From contig CAJUOO010000068.1 of the NCBI GenBank assembly GCA_910588535.1, positions 1 through 16,587 on the forward strand: DNA of 16,587 nucleotides. Direction: 5' to 3'. Within the stretch, counting starts at the first letter, position 1. Every line of letters starts with the position of its first letter. The stretch comes from an uncultured Lachnospiraceae bacterium (lineage in GTDB: Bacteria; Bacillota; Clostridia; Lachnospirales; Lachnospiraceae). Below the pieces are notes generated by a model. The model had not been told where the DNA came from, searched no databases, and was given only the letters and a program-made list of their open reading frames with translations. Made by a program: the position numbers and the translations under genes. This document shows positions 7,216 through 14,899 of the stretch, in pieces.

Positions 7216-8541
7216 ATGAGGATAGCAGTGGCAGGAACAGGTTATGTGGGATTGGTGACAGGTGTGTGTCTGGCAGAACATGGGCATTGCGTCACCTGTG
7301 TGGACGTAGATAAAAAAAAGGTAGAGATAATGAAGAAAGGGATTTCTCCTATATATGAGCCGGGGCTTGATGAGTTGATGGTGAAAAATATGGAGAGGCT
7401 AACTTTTACCACAGATTATTATAATGCTTATCGTGATGCAGATGTAATCTTTATTGGGGTGGGCACACCGGAGAAAAAGGATGGTTCTGCAAATTTAAGC
7501 TATGTTTATACAGTGGCAGGACAGATTGCGTGTTCTGTGGAAAAGGATTGTGTGGTTGTGGTAAAATCTACGGTTCCAATAGGGACAAATGATAAGGTGG
7601 AAGGTTATATCCGTGACCATATAGTAAATCAATCTGTCACTGTGCATGTTGCATCAAATCCTGAGTTTTTGGCACAGGGGACAGCAGTTCAGGATACGAT
7701 GCATGCTTCCCGCATTGTGATTGGCACAGAATCAGAGTTTGCGGCAAAGATGTTGGAAGAGGTATATAAGGATTTTGATGCGCCAAAGCTATTTACAAAT
7801 CGAAGAAGTGCCGAGATGGTAAAATATGCTTCAAATGATTTTCTTGCTCTCAAGATTTCTTATATTAATGAGATAGCAAATCTATGTGAGATTGTAGGTG
7901 CAGATATTGAGGATGTGACGCGGGGGATGGGGTATGACAAACGCATTGGTGACAGATTTTTAAGTGCGGGAATTGGCTATGGCGGCTCTTGTTTTCCAAA
8001 GGATACAAAGGCGTTACATTGGCTTGCCAGCTTTAATGATTATGAGCTAAAAACAATTAAGGCAGCCATAGAGACGAATGAAAATCAGAAATACAAGCTG
8101 GTAAAGAAGGCACATAAATATTATGATAATCTGGAAGGACTCACAGTTGCAGCACTTGGGTTGACTTTTAAGCCGGGAACGGATGATTTAAGAGAGGCAC
8201 CTTCTTTGGTTAGTATTCCTATTTTTCTGGAGGATAACTGTAAGGTGAGGGCATGGGATCCAGTAGGAGAGAAAAATTATAAAAAGATATATCCGACGGA
8301 GCTATCTTATTGCTCTACGATAGAGGAGGCATTGGTTGATGCGGATATCTGTTTTATTTTTACGGAGTGGGAGGAGATAAAGAAACTGCCTGTGTCAGTT
8401 TATGAGCGTTATATGAAGAAGGCGATAATTATTGATGGAAGAAACTGTTATGCACTGTCACAATTTGATGGTGTTCGTGCGATCTATGATAGTATTGGAA
8501 GGTGCACAGTAGATCATATTAGAGGGAATGGAATAGTATGA
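7216..8541 (+). CDS. ugd: UDP-glucose 6-dehydrogenase
   Basis: 441 residues. Oxidises UDP-glucose twice with NAD+ to UDP-glucuronate, a precursor for acidic surface polysaccharides. Visible landmarks are the N-terminal NAD motif GTGYVGLVTG (7-16), GVGTPEKKDGS, STVPIGT, the NPEFLAQGTA block and the catalytic cysteine C259 in GYGGSCFPKDTKAL. A C-terminal UDP-binding domain carries LGLTFKPGTDDLREAPS. Length matches the family. The start is supported by GTGAGG 6 bases upstream. Its stop overlaps the next start as ATGA (8538-8541), indicating coupling with the glycosyltransferase. Its presence implies that glucuronic acid, or a sugar derived from it, is in the glycan. Confidence 0.96.
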   Translation: MRIAVAGTGYVGLVTGVCLAEHGHCVTCVDVDKKKVEIMKKGISPIYEPGLDELMVKNMERLTFTTDYYNAYRDADVIFIGVGTPEKKDGSANLSYVYTVAGQIACSVEKDCVVVVKSTVPIGTNDKVEGYIRDHIVNQSVTVHVASNPEFLAQGTAVQDTMHASRIVIGTESEFAAKMLEEVYKDFDAPKLFTNRRSAEMVKYASNDFLALKISYINEIANLCEIVGADIEDVTRGMGYDKRIGDRFLSAGIGYGGSCFPKDTKALHWLASFNDYELKTIKAAIETNENQKYKLVKKAHKYYDNLEGLTVAALGLTFKPGTDDLREAPSLVSIPIFLEDNCKVRAWDPVGEKNYKKIYPTELSYCSTIEEALVDADICFIFTEWEEIKKLPVSVYERYMKKAIIIDGRNCYALSQFDGVRAIYDSIGRCTVDHIRGNGIV

Positions 8542-10448
8542 AACTCGCAGAAAAGCTGACGGCTCAGACTTTTATTAAAGGTTTTCGTACCTTGAAGGAG
8601 GAGGGATTGGCAGCCTTTTACAAAAAGCTTAAATCTAGGCTTCGTCCTGCCATAGATTATCACAGATGGCAGGAAGAAAATGGGCCTTCCAAGGAAGAGC
8701 TTGACAGGCAGAGAAATGCGACATGGGACACCATGCCGCTTTTCAGCATTATTGTACCATTATATCGGACACCAGAAAAGTATTTAAGAGAGATGATAGA
8801 ATCAGTGATCCGGCAGACTTATTCGAACTGGGAATTGTGTCTTTCAGATGGTTCTGGAATAAGAGAGGGCGAGGAAGGTGATCTGGCAAATATAGTGAAG
8901 GAATATCAAAGGAGCTTTCAAAATATTCACTATATCCGATCGGCTAGATCTCTTCAGATACCAGATAATTCTAATCAGGCACTTTCACTTGCATCTGGGG
9001 ATTATCTTATCTTTTTGGATCATGATGATACCTTGTCAGAGGATGCATTGTATGAGATTGCTAGAGCAGCAGAGGGTGGGGCAGAGCTTTTATACAGCGA
9101 TGAGGACAAGCTTGATATTCGCACAGGAAAGTATTTTATGCCACATTTTAAACCAGATTTTAACATTGATCTGCTGCGCAGTGTAAACTATATTTGCCAT
9201 CTGTGTATTATAAAAAAGGAACTGGCAGATAAGATAGGTGATTTTTTGCCGGAGATGAATGGAGCACAGGATTATGACTATATTCTGCGCGCTGTCGAAC
9301 AGACGGATCATATTGTGCATATTCCAAAAGTGCTTTATCACTGGAGGGCACATGAAAATTCGACTGCAGAGAATCCAGAGAGCAAGCGATATGCCTTTGA
9401 GGCGGGCAGACGGGCACTTCTTGCACATTATCAGAGGCTTGAGCTGCCGGCAGTGCCTGAGGATGGCATTTCGCCCGGCATCTATCGGACAAGATACCAA
9501 TGGGGGAGAGAACCGTTGGTATCTGTATTGATACCCAATAAGGATCATGTTGAGGATTTGGACAAGTGCTTACAAAGCCTTCGCCGTTCCTCCTACCAAA
9601 ATATCGAGATAATTATAATAGAGAATAACAGCGAAAATGCAGGGACATTCGCTTACTATAAAAAGTTGGAAGAAATGAGCACGAGGGTGAAGATTGTCAC
9701 TTGGAAAAGCGAGGGCGGTTTTCACTATTCGGCGATAAATAATTTTGGCGCTGGTTTTGCACGGGGAGAATATCTTCTGTTATTAAATAATGATATTGAG
9801 TTTATTGGAACAGAGACACTGCGGGAGATGATGGGCTTTGCAATGCGCGAGGAAGTAGGTGCTGTGGGAGCAAGATTATATTTTGCAGATAATACCATCC
9901 AGCATGCAGGAGTTGTAATTGGCTTTGGGGGAATTGCAGGTCATACTTTTGTCAATCAGAAGCGAGAGGATCTGGGATATTTTGCCCGCGCGATGTGTCA
10001 GCAGGATTATAGTGCGGTGACTGCGGCATGTATGTTGACAAGAGCAGAAGATTTTAGAAGTGTGGGTGGTCTTAATATGAAGCTTTCTGTGGCATTTAAT
10101 GATATTGATTACTGCATGAAATTAAGAGAACAGGGTAAGCTTATCGTATATAATCCATATGCGGAGGCGTATCATTATGAGTCAAAATCCAGAGGTGCGG
10201 AGGACACGCCAGAAAAGGTGCTTCGTTTTCATAAGGAGATCTTGATATTTGGGGAGCGCTGGAAGGAGATATTACTAAAAGGTGATCCATATTATAATCC
10301 CAATCTGACACTTGAGCGCGCTGATTTTTCATTAAAGACAAAAAAGGAGCGCTTAAGGCCAGAGGGTTATTATATGGAACTTGTGAGAAAAGAGGTAGAG
10401 AAGGAGACGGCGAATTATGGACGTGACAGTAATTATTCCAAATTATAA
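8538..10448 (+). CDS. Two-domain GT2 glycosyltransferase
   Basis: 636 residues with two GT-A domains in one chain. After an N-terminal stretch of about 67 residues without catalytic motifs, domain 1 (about 68-290) starts FSIIVPLYRTP and has the metal site DHDD (161-164). Domain 2 (about 325-560) starts VSVLIPNKDH and has LLLNNDIE (D419) and the later FNDIDYCMK acceptor-region pattern. Tandem GT2 proteins of this kind add two successive sugars in O-antigen, rhamnan or mycolata galactan synthesis; here the donor sugars are unknown. There are no membrane helices, so it acts on lipid-linked acceptor at the inner face. It starts on an ATGA overlap with ugd and ends 32 bases inside the next gene, so the three are co-translated. 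Confidence 0.87.
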   Translation: MKLAEKLTAQTFIKGFRTLKEEGLAAFYKKLKSRLRPAIDYHRWQEENGPSKEELDRQRNATWDTMPLFSIIVPLYRTPEKYLREMIESVIRQTYSNWELCLSDGSGIREGEEGDLANIVKEYQRSFQNIHYIRSARSLQIPDNSNQALSLASGDYLIFLDHDDTLSEDALYEIARAAEGGAELLYSDEDKLDIRTGKYFMPHFKPDFNIDLLRSVNYICHLCIIKKELADKIGDFLPEMNGAQDYDYILRAVEQTDHIVHIPKVLYHWRAHENSTAENPESKRYAFEAGRRALLAHYQRLELPAVPEDGISPGIYRTRYQWGREPLVSVLIPNKDHVEDLDKCLQSLRRSSYQNIEIIIIENNSENAGTFAYYKKLEEMSTRVKIVTWKSEGGFHYSAINNFGAGFARGEYLLLLNNDIEFIGTETLREMMGFAMREEVGAVGARLYFADNTIQHAGVVIGFGGIAGHTFVNQKREDLGYFARAMCQQDYSAVTAACMLTRAEDFRSVGGLNMKLSVAFNDIDYCMKLREQGKLIVYNPYAEAYHYESKSRGAEDTPEKVLRFHKEILIFGERWKEILLKGDPYYNPNLTLERADFSLKTKKERLRPEGYYMELVRKEVEKETANYGRDSNYSKL

Positions 10449-11394
10449 TGGGAAGCATCTTTTAAAGACCTGTCTGGACTCCATAAAAGCGCAGAGCAGA
10501 GCAGATTTTGTGACTATGGTGATAGACAATGGCTCCACAGATGGAAGTGCGGAGTATATTCGGCGTGAATATCCATGGGTGAAGCTGGTTGAGAGGGATA
10601 GAAATTATGGTTTCTGTAATGCGGTAAACACGGGGATTCACATGTCGGAAACTGGCTATGTGCTTCTGCTCAATAATGATACGGAGGCAGATAAGGATTT
10701 TGTGAAGGAGCTGTATCACGCGATCACACGGGACAGACGCATCTTTTCTGTTAGCAGCAAGATGATTAACTATCATCACAGAGAGCTTATGGATGATGCC
10801 GGAGATATGTACAGCATTATTGGATGGCAGTTTCAGAGAGGTGTAGGGCGTGAGGAGAAGTATTATCAAGCACCTGCCGCTGTATTTTCTTCTTGTGCGG
10901 GAGCTGCCATATACAGACGTGAGATTTTTGAGAGGATTGGATATTTTGACGAAAATCATTTTGCTTATCTGGAGGATATGGATATTGGATACCGGGCAAA
11001 GATATATGGATATCGGAATCTTTTCTGCCCGTCTGCAGTGGTGTATCATGTCGGAAGTGCGACAAGTGGGTCGAAATACAACGAGTTTAAGGTTCGCCAT
11101 TCTTCGCGAAATAGTGTGTACTTAAATTATAAGAATATGCCGCTTATCCAGCTTATCCTTAATTTTCCAGCTCTTGTTTCAGGATGGCTTGTGAAATGGC
11201 TTTTTTTTGTGAAAATAGGCTTTGGTACCACTTATATAAAAGGATTGTTGGAAGGCTTTTGCACACTGAATCGGGTGAAAAAGGTGCCATTTTGCAAAAG
11301 ACATGTAAAAAACTATATTATGCTGGAAATAGAGCTTATCAGGAACCTCTTTTTGTATATTTATGAGTTTATGAGAAGAAAATTTCATGACTAA
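10417..11394 (+). CDS. GT2 glycosyltransferase, rhamnosyltransferase (WbbL)-like
   Basis: 325 residues. Starts MDVTVIIPNYNGKHLL and has VIDNGSTDGS, RNYGFCNAVNTGI, the metal-binding LLLNNDTE and the LEDMDIGYRAKIYGYR acceptor/catalytic block followed by VYHVGSATSGS. This series is typical of bacterial GT2 rhamnosyl- and related glycosyltransferases. The C-terminal quarter is basic and partly hydrophobic, suggesting membrane association. The ribosome site AAGGAG lies about 12 bases before the ATG and inside the previous gene, with which it overlaps by 32 bases. The sugar specificity is inferred only from family resemblance, since no dTDP-rhamnose genes are in the window. It ends the tightly packed part of the operon. 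Confidence 0.87.
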   Translation: MDVTVIIPNYNGKHLLKTCLDSIKAQSRADFVTMVIDNGSTDGSAEYIRREYPWVKLVERDRNYGFCNAVNTGIHMSETGYVLLLNNDTEADKDFVKELYHAITRDRRIFSVSSKMINYHHRELMDDAGDMYSIIGWQFQRGVGREEKYYQAPAAVFSSCAGAAIYRREIFERIGYFDENHFAYLEDMDIGYRAKIYGYRNLFCPSAVVYHVGSATSGSKYNEFKVRHSSRNSVYLNYKNMPLIQLILNFPALVSGWLVKWLFFVKIGFGTTYIKGLLEGFCTLNRVKKVPFCKRHVKNYIMLEIELIRNLFLYIYEFMRRKFHD

Positions 11395-11441
11395 TTTGGG
11401 AACTTTAATCAAATATTAAGAATTGAGACAGCTTTTTTTGA

Positions 11442-11470
11442 TTGTACTTTTATGGCGAAAGTTGTATGAT
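11442..11470 (+). promoter_or_regulatory. Probable internal promoter for the priming transferase and LCP genes
   Basis: TTGTAC (11442-11447) and TATGAT (11465-11470) have a 17-bp spacer and lie in the 109-base gap after the GT2 gene. The predicted start near 11477 is about 27 bases before the TTG codon and just upstream of the ribosome site. No clear terminator precedes it, so read-through from the main promoter is also likely. Confidence 0.5.
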
Positions 11471-11503
11471 AGTACGGAATAAGGGAAAGGAGACAGCAAG
11501 AGC

Positions 11504-12904
11504 TTGATAAAGGATAATCAGAAGTATTTTAACAGGTTTCATGTGGTGATGGATGCCTGTATCACAGCTATTTCCTATATACTTGCATATTATATCCGTC
11601 TGGAGTCGGGAATTTTTCCAGTTACGGGGGAGGAGGAGCGCCTAAGTACGGCGGTCTATATGTTTCCTCTGCTTTTGATTGTTCCTGCATACTTGATTTT
11701 GTACACGACATTTCGCCTGTACACACCTAAGCGGGTGCAGGGAAGAAGGTTGGAGCTTTCAAATATAATCAAGGCGAATACAGTGGGACTGGCTATCTTT
11801 ATTGTAGTTTTGTATCTCATTGAGATGCCTGATTTTTCCAGATGGATGATTGCGATTTTTTATGCTATCAATATAGTGCTTGAGACATTGGGGAGAAATG
11901 CGATCCGCTATGTGCTTCGTTCCATGAGAGAGAGAGGATTTAATTTAAAGCATATCCTTCTAGTTGGCTATAGCCGTGCGATGGAGGGATATATCGATCG
12001 GATTGAGGCGAATCCTCAGTGGGGTTATGTTGTGAGGGGGATTCTCGATGATAAGATTCCTGCCGGCACAGAATACAAGGGCGTGAGAGTGCTTGGCTGC
12101 ATTGACAACCTTATGGTGATTCTGCCGGAGAATAAGCTGGATGAAATTGCAATTACGCTGAGTATCTCAGAATATGCAAGATTAGAAGAGATTGTGAATA
12201 TGTGTGAAAAATCCGGTGTACATACAAAGTTTATCCCGGATTATAACCATATTATTCCAACAAAGCCATACACGGAGGATCTGCTGGGGCTTCCGGTGAT
12301 CAATATCCGCCATGTCCCGCTGACCAACACAATAAATATGGTGATAAAGCGCGGGATGGATATAGTGGGAGCGATTGGTTGTCTGATCTTGTTCTCTCCG
12401 GTTATGTTCACTGTCGCGCTGTTAATTAAGCTGACTTCTCCCGGACCAGTTATCTATTCTCAAGAGCGCGTGGGGCTTCACAATAAACTGTTTAAGATGT
12501 ACAAGTTTCGCTCAATGGAAGTGAAAGAAGAGAAGAATGGCTGGACAAAGCAGAATGATCCCCGCGTCACGCCAATAGGAAGAATAATCCGCAAGTTCAG
12601 TATTGACGAGATGCCGCAGTTCTATAATGTACTTATTGGAAATATGAGTCTTGTGGGACCAAGACCGGAGCGCCCCTTTTATGTGGAAAAATTCAGGGAG
12701 GAGATACCACGCTATATGGTCAAGCATCAGGTACGGCCGGGCATGACGGGCTGGGCACAGATTAACGGCTACCGGGGTGATACTTCCATACGCAAGCGAA
12801 TTGACTGTGACCTATATTATATTGAGAACTGGACAATGGGATTTGACGTGAAGATATTATTTCTTACATTATTTAAGGGATTTATCAATAAAAATGCCTA
12901 TTAG
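11504..12904 (+). CDS. Undecaprenyl-phosphate sugar phosphotransferase (polyprenyl glycosylphosphotransferase, WcaJ/CpsE type)
   Basis: 466 residues. Transfers a sugar-1-phosphate from a UDP-sugar to undecaprenyl phosphate, the priming step of glycan assembly. The N-terminal third has about four membrane helices and is followed by a Rossmann-like CoA-binding-type segment (ILLVGYSRAMEG at about 151-162). The C-terminal catalytic domain (about 280-466) has KRGMDIVGA, a membrane helix, SPGPVIYSQERVG, KMYKFRSM, the catalytic SIDEMPQ (D368-E369), MSLVGPRPERP and RPGMTGWAQINGYRG. The TTG start is chosen because AAAGGAG (11486-11492) precedes it and MIKDNQKYFNRFHVVMDA is the usual N-terminus of this family in Firmicutes. 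The first sugar (often glucose or galactose) cannot be read from the sequence. It probably shares a transcript with the following ligase. Confidence 0.92.
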   Translation: MIKDNQKYFNRFHVVMDACITAISYILAYYIRLESGIFPVTGEEERLSTAVYMFPLLLIVPAYLILYTTFRLYTPKRVQGRRLELSNIIKANTVGLAIFIVVLYLIEMPDFSRWMIAIFYAINIVLETLGRNAIRYVLRSMRERGFNLKHILLVGYSRAMEGYIDRIEANPQWGYVVRGILDDKIPAGTEYKGVRVLGCIDNLMVILPENKLDEIAITLSISEYARLEEIVNMCEKSGVHTKFIPDYNHIIPTKPYTEDLLGLPVINIRHVPLTNTINMVIKRGMDIVGAIGCLILFSPVMFTVALLIKLTSPGPVIYSQERVGLHNKLFKMYKFRSMEVKEEKNGWTKQNDPRVTPIGRIIRKFSIDEMPQFYNVLIGNMSLVGPRPERPFYVEKFREEIPRYMVKHQVRPGMTGWAQINGYRGDTSIRKRIDCDLYYIENWTMGFDVKILFLTLFKGFINKNAY

Positions 12905-12909
12905 GGAGG
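12903..12909 (+). promoter_or_regulatory. Ribosome binding site that fixes the start of the LCP gene
   Basis: AGGGAGG lies 9 bases before ATG 12919. The in-frame ATG at 12910 is immediately next to it, too close to be used, so translation should begin at 12919. Confidence 0.75.
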
Positions 12910-12918
12910 ATGTACAAA

Positions 12919-14013
12919 ATGGCTGAAAGGGAACATGAGCAGGAGAGAAGAAGGACTCGCATTTCAAAGAAAAAGGCAAGAAGGAGAAGAAGAAAACGGA
13001 TTCTTCTGTTTTTTGAAGGACTGTTAATTCTTGTGCTGCTAGTGGGGGCATATGTGGCATTAAAGTTTGACAAGCTAAATATCACGCCGATCAATGACGA
13101 TAAGGATATACATTTTAATCCACAGGTAAAGGAGAACACGACATTAAAGGAATATACCAATATTGCACTATTTGGTATTGATTCCAGAGATGAGAGCTTG
13201 GGGGACGGAAACAGAAGTGACACCATGATTGTGGCCAGTATTAACAATAAGACACATGAAGTAAAGCTAGTGTCAGTGTACCGTGACTCTTATCTTATGA
13301 TTCCAAAAGATGAGGATATCCAATATAATAAAGCAAATCTTGCCTATTTTTATGGTGGACCTAAGATGTCAATCAATTTGCTTAACTCAAATCTAGATTT
13401 GGATATTACAGATTTTGTGTCTGTGAATTTTTCTGCTCTGATAGATACGATTGATGCGCTTGGTGGTATTGATATTGAAATTAATGATTACGAGCGCCAG
13501 TATATTAACGGTTATATGACGGAGACAAGCAAGATTACAGGGAAGGAGATTATCCCACTTAATGAGACCGGGCTGGTGCATCTCAATGGGCTTCAGGCGA
13601 CCTCCTACTGTCGTATTCGCCAGACAAAAGGAGATGACTATAAAAGGACGGAGCGTCAGCGCCTAGTTATTTCAAAAATTGTGGAGAAGGCGAAAAAGGC
13701 AGATCTGCTCACGCTGAATTCTTTGATTGACAAGGTGCTTCCCAATGTGTCAACAAGTTTGGATGTGGCAGAGATCTACAGCCTAGCAAAGGATGCTGCC
13801 AAATATGAATTGGTAGATAATACAGGTTTTCCCTTTGATTTGCAGAGCAAGGATATGGGAAAAAAGGGAGATTGTGTAATACCACTTAATTTAGAGAAAA
13901 ATGTAAGTAAGCTACATGAATGGTTGTTCGGTGCTCAGGAATATCAAGTGTCGGAGAAAATAAAGGAGATAAGCAACAAGATCAAAGAGGATAGCGGACT
14001 TGGCGGAGATTAA
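12919..14013 (+). CDS. LytR-CpsA-Psr (LCP) family glycopolymer-peptidoglycan ligase
   Basis: 364 residues. LCP proteins transfer lipid-linked wall glycans to peptidoglycan on the outer face of the membrane. A very basic cytoplasmic tail (about 10-27, rich in Arg/Lys) precedes one membrane helix (about 28-50). The LCP domain (about 80-250) shows NIALFGIDSRD, NRSDTM (98-103), VSVYRDSYLMIP with R122-D123, LDITDFVSVNF, IDALGGIDIEI and the lipid-phosphate site CRIRQTKGDDYKRTERQR (R232, R234, D239-D240, R243, R246, R248). It lies 14 bases after the priming transferase and is the last gene of the operon, suggesting that the glycan is wall-linked. The C-terminal tail is charged and shows no cell-wall binding repeats. 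No terminator is seen before element B, which begins 18 bases later. Confidence 0.93.
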   Translation: MAEREHEQERRRTRISKKKARRRRRKRILLFFEGLLILVLLVGAYVALKFDKLNITPINDDKDIHFNPQVKENTTLKEYTNIALFGIDSRDESLGDGNRSDTMIVASINNKTHEVKLVSVYRDSYLMIPKDEDIQYNKANLAYFYGGPKMSINLLNSNLDLDITDFVSVNFSALIDTIDALGGIDIEINDYERQYINGYMTETSKITGKEIIPLNETGLVHLNGLQATSYCRIRQTKGDDYKRTERQRLVISKIVEKAKKADLLTLNSLIDKVLPNVSTSLDVAEIYSLAKDAAKYELVDNTGFPFDLQSKDMGKKGDCVIPLNLEKNVSKLHEWLFGAQEYQVSEKIKEISNKIKEDSGLGGD

Positions 14014-14117
14014 AAAGAATATAGTTCGTTGGGGCTGTTGCATTAAGAAAAACATATACAGAATATTATGATATCTTGCAGGATGAATTTTCTTTTATCA
14101 TTTTCGGAAGAGGTCCA

Positions 14118-14256
14118 TATAGCCCATCCGCTGTTTTCCTCCGTCACCCCGCTTCCGCTTAGTGAAAAACCTAACGGATACTAAGCTCGTGAACTACCTC
14201 GCTAAGTACCGACGTTTTTCAATAGGTTCCTTGAGGAAAGCAGCGGATGGGCTATA
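14118..14256 (+). repeat. 139-bp palindromic core, copy B
   Basis: The arms 14118-14141 and 14233-14256 pair over 24 bp with a single T.G exception. It has the same length as copy A but the opposite orientation on the chromosome. The 91 inner bases differ from copy A at three positions by my count. Relative to copy A, the arms show paired changes that keep pairing (14125/14249 C-G where A has A-T; 14132/14242 T-A where A has C-G). Confidence 0.82.
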
Positions 14257-14306
14257 CTACTTTACTGGATATTTTAGATACGTTGTGATTTTTCATATAC
14301 CTTCAA

Positions 14307-14507
14307 CTCTATATTCACGACAAACGCATGAATGAACAATCTATAAATAATTTGTAAATGTTGAATCGCTGTATGCGATTATTTGGGGTTAAAATTTGAC
14401 TTTTTTGATTTTCATAGTTCCAAAATCGCATCAGGAATTATGAAAGAATGTGTTTTTTACAAAATATTCATAATTTATTTACTCATGCGTTTGTCGTGCT
14501 CTATATT
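14307..14507. repeat. 9-bp target site duplication around the nested element
   Basis: CTCTATATT occurs at 14307-14315 and again at 14499-14507, directly bordering the inverted ends of the nested element. A perfect 9-bp direct repeat at exactly this position is the signature of transposition. Confidence 0.85.
14316..14498. mobile_element. Nested 183-bp miniature inverted-repeat element
   Basis: The ends are a perfect 16-bp inverted repeat, CACGACAAACGCATGA (14316-14331 and the complement at 14483-14498). Weaker similarity extends to about 44 bp. It is flanked by a perfect 9-bp duplication. The interior is AT-rich and has a small hairpin near 14366 (AATCGC-GCGATT), with no coding capacity. It interrupts the spacer of element B; the uninterrupted spacer is seen in element A (about 85-139). 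A 9-bp duplication would fit mobilisation by an IS256- or IS4-type transposase in trans, but the family is not established. Confidence 0.88.
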
Positions 14508-14769
14508 TATTTTATTCCGTTTGTATTCTTAGATCATCATACTCATTTTATGGAGATAACAAAGACAATTTATCAATCCTGTACAAACAGAGGTACAGCG
14601 TGTTTTGCCTAACAGACAAAAACAGTTCGCCGGGCGGATCTTTCCAGAAAATGATACAACAAATTTTTAACAACAGATAAAGTATAACAATTACAAGATG
14701 TTATAAGATAGTGCTACGTGTATGCAATATCTTGTATCATTAAATCTTATTGCGACAGCCCCAATGCAT

Positions 14770-14814
14770 GTCCTGTATACTGTCATCGTAGCGGCATATT
14801 TGATTGTACAGGAC
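14770..14814. repeat. 8-bp inverted repeat between element B and the terminator
   Basis: GTCCTGTA (14770-14777) and TACAGGAC (14807-14814) form a perfect inverted repeat with a 29-base loop. It may be an IS remnant or incidental. No function is claimed. Confidence 0.35.
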
Positions 14815-14821
14815 TGTGCAT

Positions 14822-14856
14822 AAAAAAGCCTGACAGATAAGCAGGCTTCTTTTTAT
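14822..14856 (-). terminator. Intrinsic terminator of the lipoprotein gene, probably bidirectional
   Basis: AGCCTG and CAGGCT form a 6-bp stem with a 9-base loop. Read on the minus strand it is followed by six T residues, and on the plus strand by TTCTTTTTA. It lies about 45 bases beyond the lipoprotein stop codon and could also stop transcription arriving from element B. Confidence 0.75.
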
Positions 14857-14899
14857 GTCAAAATGGAAATAGATGAAGAATTGACCGTATTCTGATGTT

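Larger units (their letters stand above)
14031..14762. mobile_element. Composite MITE-like element B with transposon-like inverted ends
   Basis: The ends GGGGCTGTTGCATTAAG (14031-14047) and, in reverse complement, GGGGCTGTCGCAATAAG (14746-14762) agree at 15 of 17 positions. Similarity continues inward to the TTTCC-AAAATGAT motif, so the terminal repeats are over 90 bp though imperfect. Between them lie the 139-bp palindromic core (14118-14256), a spacer shared with element A and a nested smaller element. Without the nested element and one target copy the length is about 540 bp. No transposase is present and no target duplication is evident at the outer ends. It fills most of the gap between the LCP and lipoprotein genes. 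The ends recall IS-type termini, but the family is not certain. Confidence 0.72.

Noticed and set aside
10462..11100. 212-residue minus-strand open frame
   Set aside because: It is opposite a GT2 gene with all family motifs and has no ribosome site or recognisable domain.
11395..11440. Terminator after the second GT2 gene
   Set aside because: Only a weak, bulged stem around 11403-11420 without a proper adjoining T-tract.
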